This document shows, piece after piece, positions 42,185-53,400 of a DNA stretch of 64,000 nt. Numbering within the stretch: position 1 is the first letter of the stretch; each line of letters begins with the position of its first letter. Under the pieces are notes generated by a model, which was given only the letters and a program-made list of their open reading frames with translations, did not search any database and was not told the origin of the DNA. Position numbers and translations under genes: made by a program. Source of the DNA: Trichobilharzia szidati (lineage: Eukaryota > Platyhelminthes > Trematoda > Strigeidida > Schistosomatidae); assembly GCA_944472155.2 (NCBI GenBank), contig OX235272.1, positions 12,322,354 through 12,386,353 on the forward strand, given 5' to 3'.

Positions 42185-43290
42185 ATCAGATAACTATCTC
42201 TGTGCGAAGTCAAATGCTGATATATTTACCAGGGAATAATCTCGTTGACTTAGAATATGCAGACGATATAGTCCTTCTAGGCGAGGACGCTGACAAAATA
42301 GAGCAGAGTCTTCTGGACACCTTGAGCTGCAATCTACGAATGTTTGGAATGCGATTCACTCCTTCTGTCAAATGTCAGATGATGTTACAGGACTGGACTA
42401 CACTGACTCCTAATTTAGAAATAGGGAGTGAAGTGGTAGAGCACGTTGACTGCTTCACTTACTTGGGAAGTACCATCAGCCCCAACAGGTTGATCTCCGA
42501 CGAAATCTCAGCACGAATACAGAGGGCTAGGTTCGCATATGCCAGTTTACGCCGTCTCTGGCATAGACGTGATATCCGACTATCAACCAAAGAGCGGGTG
42601 TACTGCTCAACAGTCCGCTCCGTCCTCCTTTATGGCTGTGAGACATGGCCATTGAGAGCAGAAGACATGAAAAGATTAGCTGTCTTCGATCATAGGTGTC
42701 TGCGTTCTATCTCCCGCGTGGTGGTATAATAAGGTGAGCAATATTGAGGTTAGGCGTCGAGTGCTAGGTAAGGAGGGGAAATCAGTCGACGAGACTGTGA
42801 AATTACATCGATTGAGATGGTTAGGACATGTGTTACGTATGCCTAGCCATCCATCGCCTTCCTCGACAATAGGCAATGTTAGCTGATATAGGGTTAGGCT
42901 GGAAAAGAGCTAGCGGCGGTCAAACCAAAACATGGCACCAGTCAATGATATCCACAACAGTTAGTCTAAGCCAGCCACGTAGGAAGGTGTAAACTTCCTG
43001 GTTGGGGCCCTCGGGATGGTAAAAACCAATGGTTGGAAACAAATGGTGACATGGCTGAAAATCGTTCTTGGTGATGGTTGGTGCAGATGCATCCACTCCT
43101 TGTGACTTATGATTTCCAATTGAACTGTTTTGTCCTCCGTTATTACTATACCTTTGTCTCGCACCTCTGTCTACTGTCTCTGTTATGCATTTCTTCTCTT
43201 GCTTTGTGTGCTACATGGGGAGAATGGGGCGACTTGAACAGCCGCACATATGTGCAAAGTTCTATGTCAAAAACTGACAGATTATTTACC
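42185..43290 (+). mobile_element. RTE-2 LINE, longest copy with YADD
   Basis: The open frame 42202-42729 starts inside the reverse transcriptase (LVDLEYADDIVLLGED) and continues with SVKCQMMLQDWTTLTPNLEI, HVDCFTYLGSTISPN, EISARIQRARFAYASLRRLW, LLYGCETWPLRAEDMKRLAV and FDHRCLRSISRV. A frameshift at about 42720 breaks it. The rest (KWYNKVSNIEVRRRVLGKE, RLRWLGHVLRM, GWKRASGGQTKTWHQ) and the 3' UTR run to about 43285, 285 bp upstream of PRORP. Confidence 0.7.
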
Positions 43291-43568
43291 TAACGAATAT
43301 GTTGAACACAATGGTCTTAATAATTTAGTATTACTCAATGTGATTTTATGGTGAGCATTGTCCTTTGTTGTTGCTAGTATTTTCTGCAAAATTAGTATGA
43401 TTGAATGCTTTAATGAAAGAATACTACTCTCACTCATTTTATTTGGTCTTCTTTTTGTTTTGGAGGTACCTCATTTATCCAGCGGCTGAGAAGCATCATG
43501 AACTGTTTATCTCACATCAATTGTTTTCATTTTAATGTTGTAATTATTTAAAAAAAGACAGTCGAGAC

Positions 43569-44446
43569 ATGTCAGCTGCAAGAGTTTGTTGGCTATATCA
43601 TCACCAATTGTTTCAGTTGTACAAAGTTTATTCTATGCCTATCCAGCGAACATTGTGTTCTAAACCAAGCTATAAAATTTCCACATTGTTTGATGGTAAT
43701 ACAACGAATCATCAAATTACCAGGAATAAAATTTATTCTATTCTCTCACCACTAGGAGATTTCAGTGTTTCAATTGATGATTTTAGAAGTATGAAAAATA
43801 ATTTACATCCAAAACAGATATCATCATTTTGGCCGTGTATTATAGACTATGCTATATCGAATAATTATTTTGAATTAAGAAAATCATTAATAAACTACAT
43901 TCTGTCTGATAAACACGAACATTCTAATACCACACTGATAAAAATGTTAAATTTACTGATCTATGAAGAATGTTATAATGATTTCAAAATGTTGTATAAC
44001 GAATTGATAGCGCGATTAACTCCTGTCGAGAAAAAAGTCTTTTTTAATGATCTTGCCAAGTTATTAGCACGAAGTCCTTATTGGAGGGAATCTTTAGAAC
44101 TTCTGTCAACTTCAGAAATGAATGGATTCGATTATACAAAAGTTTATGAAATGATATGTCTGTCTGCTATCAAGTTTGATAATGTATCTTCTGTATTTGA
44201 ATGCTTGAACCAGTTAAAGTGTTGTCCAAAAGATGATGTATTTTTCAAATTCTTTGATAAATTATCAACAGTTGAAGAAGAAGAGGAACAAGAAGAAGCA
44301 GTTGGCTTGGTTGACCAGTTGTTCCAATTGATGCGTACTCACCGATGGATAATGTCATCTGAGGTTGCTAAGTATATTGATGCTTGGTTTTGCAAATTGA
44401 AGGATAAACGTTGGATGGGAAATCTATCCGCGCATATCAGTAGTAG
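43569..44446 (+). CDS. PRORP: PRORP exon 1 (presequence and PPR-like domain)
   Basis: Encodes residues 1-292 and two bases of 293. Donor AG|GTCAGT at 44447; reading on reaches a stop at 44477. Contains a Glu-rich run (VEEEEEQEEAV) before the last helices. Confidence 0.85.
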
Positions 44447-47400
44447 GTCAGTGTTATTTCTTCACCTCGATTATTAATGTGTGTTACATAATCTCTAAAA
44501 AAAACTATCCAAAATCTTTTTAGAGGTTACTTTTGCTCAGTATGTAATGGGAGTTTACCGCCAGCAGATATGTCACAGTTTCGTCTTTCAGAAATGGCTG
44601 ATAGATTTTTTGAAACAGTAGTAAAGGTAACAGACTTTTATGTATATATATATATATATATATATTCATCACACTTCTTTTTTCTAGGGGACAGATATTA
44701 GAAATTTATTCATGTCAGCGAAATCAGATGAAATTGATACATTGCATCAATTTCTTGATTCTCAAACAGAACCTTTAGATTGTATCATTGATTTTTTGAA
44801 TCTTATGAATACTAGACGGTTTCAGTTTACTGATTCATCGGGAATACTTGTTGCTGAGGTAATTTTTTGTTGTTTTTGTCATTATTGATCTGTTTTGATT
44901 GTTAAACTATTTAAGTATTGCATAGTATTATACGTCTAGTGAACTTGCGTTGTAAATCTAAACCATACGATTGTTAAAACAATTAGTCCCGTTTTGATAA
45001 ATTTGAATAAGGCATTAAGAAGACAAATTTCGTGAGATGATGTCGTCATTTCGTAGTTTCTTTACAACTGCTTTACAACTAACATGGTTAACAATAATAA
45101 TAAAATAAAGTTCATGACAATTACTCAGTTAAATAAAAAACACAAAAGTACATACTAATGACCAATCATATTTAGATAGGTCATATAATCCATGGTAAGC
45201 GAAGATTGAAGTCTATCTTCTCTCCTAGTCATAGTAATATCCAGGAAACTGAGTTTGTTATTCGATTCTAGTTCGGAAGTCATTCGAATATTTGGATGAA
45301 TATGATTAAATAGGGTAATAAACTTTTCAATAGATTTATTATTATTACCAATAATAATAGTATCATTTACATAACGTTTATACAGCATAAATTCTCCAAG
45401 CATACCTTGCATTTGTTTCTCTAATTTCGACATGATGGTACGATTCAGCGATCTATTTTTCGTAAACAGACATGAAGTGGACAATATCTTCATTTTACCA
45501 GTTTTGTTCCTATCTAGTATAAACGTTCCCTATTGAAATGTTTGTTCTCAAGGGTCCGAAAAATATGCACGAGTGACACAGTGATGGATGAGTTTCGACA
45601 TATACATTCAGTTTTATTAGCTAATGGTTATCCGGAAAACTTTATCACTTGTCACAGTAAAGAAAGACCACATCTAGAAAAGACAGCTACTGTACCAAAG
45701 AAAGCTATCTTTATTTATCTACCATTCAAGGGCGACCAGATTGTGCATTTGACAGCTCAAAGACTTCGGTCAGCCATCAAACGCACATTTTACGCCGCAT
45801 CTCTTTTTCTCACTTGCCGAACATTTTCGATCCCTGTACCTACGATTAGAGGGCGAAATTCTGTGCACTCTACTTCAAACTGTATCTACAAGTTCACCTG
45901 CAGTTGCGGTGACACCTATATAGGTAGGACCAACAGAATGTTCCAATGTCGTCGAACATGTTCCAAAATGGTTATTAAATCATATAGAAAATCCCAAGGC
46001 TATTAATCTTAATAGAAATCCAGCAACATCCATTGCAAAACACTTATTAATGTCAGGTCACAAAATCAATATTATTAATGACTTTCACAATTATTTCACA
46101 TAACTCTAATTCAAGGTTATTGAAGGTGATGGAAGCACTTTGGATTAATCATATACAGCCTAAACTGCGTGTACAAAAATCAATAGACTTCAATCTTCGC
46201 CTACCCTGGACTACATGACCTATCTAAATATGATTGGTCATTAGTATGTACTTTTGTGTTTTTTATTTAACTGAGTAATTGTCATGAACTTTATTTTATT
46301 ATTGTTAACCATGTTAGTTATAAAGCGTTTGTAAAGAAACTACGAAATGATATCATCTCGTGAAATTTGTCTTCTAAATGCCTTATTCATACGATTGTTG
46401 TTTAAAACCTACAGTAACTGTTTTCATTTTGGGTAACTGCTTATTTTTGTGGTAAATTATACAACTCGAATTCAAATACTTCATTGTAAGAATAAAAGGC
46501 TTGGAGCATGTATTAATCCTTTTCTAACGGGTGTCCTTGTGCAATGAAGTTTCTGTAGCAGTTTGATTGGTTTTCCGGGGTAAGGTCGGCAGCCCTGTAC
46601 CCAGCCCTCTCTCTTTTCCTGGGATTGGGACTGGCTAGAAAACTAACAAGTTAGTAAACTAACCGAAGTTTAACGGGTATGCGTTTTAATTCATTTTGTG
46701 TGTGTGTGTGTGTGTGTTCAGTCTCTTTCATGAGCTTACGCCGAGAAAATGAAAATCACTTCCCCCTCACTCCTGATTTAGTTCAGAATTAGTGATCTGA
46801 TAGAAAAGCTGCTTCGCTATATCAAAGTTTTGCCTTGGCTTTTGTCTATCCCTGTGATGTATTATTGCTCGTTCTATGTTGTAAAGGTGAAGAAAGACGG
46901 GTCAGATCGAAAGCCATTCCTGGAAGTCCTGTACATCATAATTAAATTTCTATAAGATAATGATAAGAAAAGAGATTTAGCCCTTCGGGTTATCCAAAGT
47001 AGAAATTTAAACTTTTTCGTATTACATGCGTTCAACAAATAAAGTTGTTTCCATGTACTGTCTGATTTTGTCAGTTTGCAGTTTGTTACCTAGAGAAGTT
47101 TGATTTTCAGCCTAGTCTGTCTGTCTGGATTCAACATAGAACTTGGCACCGAAGTGCATTTTAGGGGACTATCGATGGTAGTATTTTGGCTTCCGTCGTT
47201 TTCAGTGCACACAGAGTGAAGATGAAGTGAAGAGCCATCAAGTAGAGGAGTTGTATCAGTAGAAAGAAGGCAAGATAATAGACATGAAGACAAAGATGAG
47301 TGAGGATTAGAGAGGTTTCGCGTGTACTTCGGATTGTGAGGGCGATTGTTACTTCCCAGCTGCCCACACCGTGGAAGTTGGTTGCGTGACCGCAGAGCCC

Positions 47401-50400
47401 AGGGGCCAACTGCTTGAGGCCGGTCACACACGGCCTGTTTTTGTTTCTTGTTTTTCATTTGGTGTGTCTCAGTAGCGTATTTATCACTTCTGCCCAGTGA
47501 CACGGCAGCAGGAAGCGCGGTCGTTGTTAATCTGGGCCCCGACCGATCCGGCATGATATTTTGTGATTTTGTTTGAGTCATAGCATTGGATTGGGTAACT
47601 GCTTTTTGTCTAACCGTTATCCAAACAACCTTTCTGGTATGGTAGGACCTCAAGCGACATAAGTCTCAGCCATTGCGGTGTTCAAGCCCGACTACCACGT
47701 CAAGGTAGCAGCTTTCGGTCGGGGTTTCAGCCTAGTTACCGAGTGTGGGTGGATAAAGGATTTTGTTGTCTCTAGGAAAAATAACCTGAAATGTAGTCCC
47801 ACTTTTTATTCGTCATCATCCTAAATATACTTTTTTATGAACAGCTTAAGTAGCTCTTACAGTTGTAGGATTTTGGCAGTACTATGCGACTTAGTGTTGT
47901 AATAGCAATGCAGTTTTCTGCATGTTGAAACTAATACAGTGTTGGAGAGGTCTTGAATCTAGCCAATGAGAATTGTTTCTACCTCTCCTGAATATTGTTG
48001 TTACATTATTTTATGTGATGCTTATGGTATACAAAGCTGATACACTCTGATGAATAGCCGACTGTCGCTTCTTGTAAACGACTTTTGTTGTTGATAAAAA
48101 TATTACACAATATGAATGAAGTGTGATAAATTAAAGTCATTGTGACTGTTGGTTTCAGTCATATGGGAACTGTAGACTATCTCAATAAAGTCCAATAGAT
48201 CAGTCCAATACTAAGAATCATTGATAAGGGACTCTTTCTAAAAGTGCTCAATAATAGTTATTTCATCACTCACGGGTGTTCTGCGAATCTGCGTATTCGA
48301 TCATCGCTGTCTCCATAGAATTGCTTGCAGTCGATGACGTCATCATCGTACACAAGTAACTCTGAGGTCCAGTGGCTTGGACATGTGCTACGAATGTCAT
48401 TCCAGAGGCTTCCGTACCGGTCTCTGTCCGCTATTCCTGGGACGGGATGGAAAAAGCGGAGAAGAAGTGGACAATCTATGACATAGCGTCGTGGGATGAA
48501 GGATATTTGTGCTAGGTTAGCATCGGTTGGTGCGGCACGTCTCCCTGGTTGGAGTCCGAGAGAAATAGCTCGAATCGATGGCTCAAAACGTTATCGGATA
48601 TGGCCAAGAATCGTAATCAATGATGGGCGTGCTGCAGTTTCCTTCTTTCTTCCCTTTCTGACAATAATTCGACGAATGCTATTCGGTCTTGTCAAATATA
48701 ACTGTTTTATTCCCAGATGAACTCCTTTATTCATTATTTCCCTACTTTTTCATATGTTGTTTTATTATTATTGCGTGATACATCTTCTTGGTGCCATATC
48801 GTACCATGTTTTGTGTTTTAAACAAAAATAGATCAATTGCGTTCTTATATACTTTTGTCCATTATGACTTTGTCATATTTTTTCCCTACTTCTCTGGAAT
48901 GTGACGAGTTGCACCATCCGTGTAAAGTTCTGTGTAGTTAAATCGATAAGTGATTTATCTGTCTTATAATTAAACGCTTTTTATTCACACTGTAGTAGCA
49001 ATTGACTGCAACATATATACTTCCATTATGGGTAAATTTTGTTTTGATAAAGTCTCACAGTGTTATACAGTAATGTTTACTGATGACCACGTTTCGAGCA
49101 CAATTTATTGCTGCTCATAATCATATCAAGGTAATCACACGACTTCCTAAATTCATTTATATAGTTCCATTATTTTTCACTTGACTTGATGGGTAGTAAT
49201 ATTTTCCATATTTCGGGTATGAGTGATGAATAATTCCTATTGCATGTGTTGGGTGTAGATTCAATGAACAAGGATTCAGTAATCAACGTCTCTCTCTCTA
49301 ACCACCTAGATTACTTTTTAGAATTTTAACCCTCTTCGACCATGCTATTGTGTGGTTGTTTGTTAATGCGTGAAGTGCAATTGCTGAGCTTTTTTCTAAA
49401 TTACTTATCTTCTCTGGGTCAACCATTCTTACCTTAGCTAAATTCTTATGTTCTGACAATCTGACTACCCCTGACCTACTACTTTGACCTATGTAGTTGA
49501 CCTGACTCACAGTCATTGCAGGGTATTTTGTAAATTATATTATTTTGTCTAATTGGGTCCACGGACAGGGTCCTTTACCCTGCAGAGCTTGTCCCTGAGT
49601 GAGTTTGTAGGTTTAAATGCCACCCTAATTCCTGTTTTATTTAGAATCCTACGTAGGGTCTCAGATGTCCCCTCCTTATATGGTATAACTGTAGATGACT
49701 TATATTCTCTCTTATTTATGTTATGATTACTAGTTTCACAATTATTTTTATTTTGCTTTTGGCCTTTTTCAATCTTCCTAATGAGTTTTACAGGATGGTT
49801 ATTTAACACCAACGCCTCTTCCATCTGTTTTATTTCATCATTTAGGTCTTTTCTTGTGCTACTTAGTGCCATTGCTCGGTTTGTTAAACACTTAACTAAG
49901 CCTGCCTTGACAGTTAAAGGATGAGACGAATTAAAGTCTAAATATCTATTAGAATACGTTGGTTTTTTATAAACGCTAGTGTGCAGTTTACCTTCTATTT
50001 GTTTTATCTTACAATCTAACATAGCTAATTCTCCTTGTTCATTTTCCGATTCAAATGTGAATTTTATTCCCTCCACTAGTGAGTTTATGTGTATCAAGAA
50101 GCTAGAGATATGTTCTGTTTTTAACACTGTGAAACACTGTGCCATCCACATATCTCCACCATATTTTTTTGGAGTACAAAAATTACAAAAACAAAATTTA
50201 CACATAATGGAATTACACTCTACCACAGTGCACAAGTTTTATTCTTATATCAATGCAATATATATACTTTAATTGCGACTATATTACCTCAGTATCAGTT
50301 TTCTGTTTTGGTGTTTTTCACCAATGTCATACAGTATAAATGAGCTTGCTGTCATTCAAAGCAACTCAGTAAGTTAACATCTCATTCAAACATTTGCGCC

Positions 50401-53400
50401 AATCCAATGCACTAGTTGACAGGTGAATCTTTACAGATATTTAGCTCACCAACTAAGGCATTTAAGTTTTGACTAGTGAATACTGGTTTCCAACTACATT
50501 CCACAACCAATCATCAGCATAAACTCACTTAACTAACCATGATGCTTAAATCGAGTAACAGTGTTGTACTGTTATTCAGTTTGCCTGTTTTCCACTATAC
50601 GATGGCGGTTCAATGGTAGAATGCTCACCAGCCGTACTGGTGGTCAAGGTGGTGCGATGCCTGACGCACCGACTCAATCCTAGTTTACCAGTCAAACCCG
50701 ACCGAAAGCTGCTACCTTGACGCGGTGGTCGGGCTTGAACACCGCGATGACCCAGTAAGCTATACTGGCTGAGACTTATGTCGCTTGAGGTCCTACCATG
50801 CCAGACAGGTTGTTTGGATAGCGGTTAGACAAAAAGCAGTTACCCAACCCAATGCTATGACTCAAAGTAAATCACAAAATATCATGCCGGATCGGTCGGG
50901 GCCCGGATTAACAAAGACCGCGCTTCCTGCTGCCGTGACACAGGGCAGAAGTGATAAATACGCTACTGAGACACACCAAATGAAAAAGAACAAACAAAAA
51001 CAGGCCGTGTGTGACCGGCCTCAAGCAGTTGTCCCCTGGGCTCTGCGGTCACGCAACCAACTTCCACGGTGTGGGCAGCCGGGAAGTAACAACCGCCCTC
51101 ACAATCCGAAGTGCACGCGAAACCTCTCTAATCCTCACTCATCTTTGTCTTCATGTCTATTATCTTGCCTTCCTTCTACTAATGCAACTCCTCTACTTTA
51201 TGGCTAATAATACCAGTCAATAGTTAGCAATGGAAAGAGGCAGGGTCTGGTGTGAGGCTAGCAACTCTTCTAGTTTGTAAAAGCGACAGTAACACTACTG
51301 GAACTTCAAAGCTTGAGTCCTTATATCTGACTCTGAAAGCAAAGCATGTAAACAAAAGAACCTTCCACTACATGTCAGTACCTTATGTTCGTGAACTAAT
51401 TAAATATATGCAGACTTAATTGCTTTCTCTAGAAGCTGTCTGGAGGTCTGACTCATTGGCGTAATTAATCACTCGGTTTTAGCCGATGCGTCCAGGTTCG
51501 GACCCACCATCCATCTACTTCAAACTGGGCAACTTGGTAGTATCAGTAGCCCTCATACAATGAAATATGGCTTACATGAAAAGTCTGTTGTGGGTAATTG
51601 AGTTCTCGAGAAGCAGTTTTGTTAGACTTATGAGTAGAGGAAGTAATAAGCTTTCAGAAGAAAAATTTTTTTTCTTTCAAAATCTGTCCGTTTTAGGTGC
51701 TGAGACAAATCAACAAAGATTTCAACCTGAGACGGTTTTGTTTGGTCAGTAAAGGGAATACAACGCTGCGCAGACCAGGATTTTGGAATCCAATCAAAAT
51801 TTTAGGAAATCAGTTAGGCATATCTGTTCATAAGTTTTGTACAAATGCCAAGTAAGTCTCCACGTATATTTACAGCTACTTTATTTTGATTTTGGGAGAA
51901 TTTCAGTGTGTAGGGAAGTAGTCACTTATTAATGTTTGTCACTGTATTTCTTTCACTCTGTCTGTCTGTCTGCTTTCGACATAGAACTTTGTACCGATGT
52001 GCAGCAGTTCAAGTCGCCACACTCCCTCCATGTAGCACACAAAGCAAGAGAAGAAAGTAGAAGAAATGCATAACAGAGACAGTAGACAGGGATATGAGAC
52101 AAAAGGAGTAATAATAAGGAAGAACAATATAGTTTCATTGGAAATTATAAGTCACAAGGAGTGGATGCAGCTGCACCAGCCATTGAGAACGATTTTGAGC
52201 CATATCGCCGATTGTCTCCAGTCATTGGTTTTTACCGTCCCGAGGACCCCAACCAGTCAGGAAACCAGTCTACACCGTCCTACGTGGATGGCCAAGACTA
52301 ACTGTTGTAGATTTCATTGACTGGTGCCATGTTTTTGTTTGACCGCCGCTAGCTCTTTTCCAACCTGGCCCTATATCAGCTAACATCACCTGTCGAGGAA
52401 GGCGATGGCTAAGCATGCACGCTTGACACATGTCCTAACCATCTCAGTCGATGTAATTTCACAGTCTCGTCTGTTGATTTCCCCACCTTACCTAGCACTC
52501 GACGCCTAACCTCAATATTGCTCACCTTATTATACCACTTCACACGGGAGATAGAACGCAGACACCTATGATCAAAGACAGCTAATCTTTCCATGTCTTT
52601 CACTCTCAATGGCCAGGTCTCACAGCCATAAAGGAGGACGGAGCGGACTGATGAGCAGTATACATGTCCTTTGGTTGATAGCCGGATATCACATCTACGC
52701 CAGAGACGGCGTAAACTGGCATATGCGAAACTAGCCCTCTGTATCCGTGTTGAGATTTTGTCAGAGATCAACCCGTTGGGGCTGATGGTACTTCCCAAAC
52801 AAGTGAAGCGGTCAACGTGCTCTACCACTTCACTCCCTATTTCTAAATTAGGAGTCAGTGTAGTCCAGTCCTGTAACATCATCTTACATTTGAAAGAAGG
52901 AGTGAATCGCATGCCAAACATTCGTAGATTGTCAGCAGCCTCGCTGTTTCACTCAACATCTGTTTGTATAGTTGTTTTTTGCCTTGTGGCATATTTAAGA
53001 GGTGGTGTGGCAACCCAAAACTGTATATCTACCCCCTGCTCACTTTTCACCTGATCTGCTACTCTCTGTTTACCACATATTGAAATAGTTGATGTGCTAA
53101 TCGCCTGATTAATTTTGTGATATCAGCCATCGTAGGTCATTAGAATTTCCTATTTCAGATAGTATTTTCAAGTTATCGCATATAAGAGTTGTTAAACATT
53201 TTATTATTACAATTATGAAAACACAAACTTAGCGCACCATGAGAACTAGGAGATGCGCCACACAAAATCACGTAGCTTATTGTGTGAGGGCTGGAATACT
53301 GCCTAAATGTTCATACCGAAGCAGGTGGTTGTCTTAAGAGATCACTTCCTGCTGCGTTGACTTAAAATCAGATTTAAAAAGCAGTAGAACAGTATCTGGA

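Larger units (their letters stand above)
44976..46387 (+). mobile_element. PLE-A copy 9 in PRORP intron 3, 12-bp target duplication
   Basis: CATACGATTGTT at 44964-44975 and 46388-46399 flanks the element. Inverted pseudo-LTRs lie at about 45010-45215 and 46187-46385 (CCAATCATATTTAGATAGGT, CAGTTAAATAAAAAACACAA). The left end adds the one-sided extension AAAACAATTAGTCCCGTTTT. The reverse transcriptase segment is on minus (45493-45215) and the nuclease segment on plus (45530-46200), so the interior is partly inverted. Confidence 0.75.
49016..50265 (-). mobile_element. PLE-B copy 2 in PRORP intron 3
   Basis: The coding remnant at 50235-49298 is bounded on the right by the terminal motif CACAGTGCACAAGTTTTATT (50223) and on the left by the hammerhead-bearing end at 49016-49140. 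Confidence 0.6.

Noticed and set aside
44641..44666. CRISPR-like or regular spaced repeats
   Set aside because: Only TA/TG microsatellites are present; no array of repeats with unique spacers exists in the window.
47090..47653. 187-codon minus frame as a host gene
   Set aside because: It lies within repeat D, recurs inverted at 50785-51207, and has no recognised domain or splice context.
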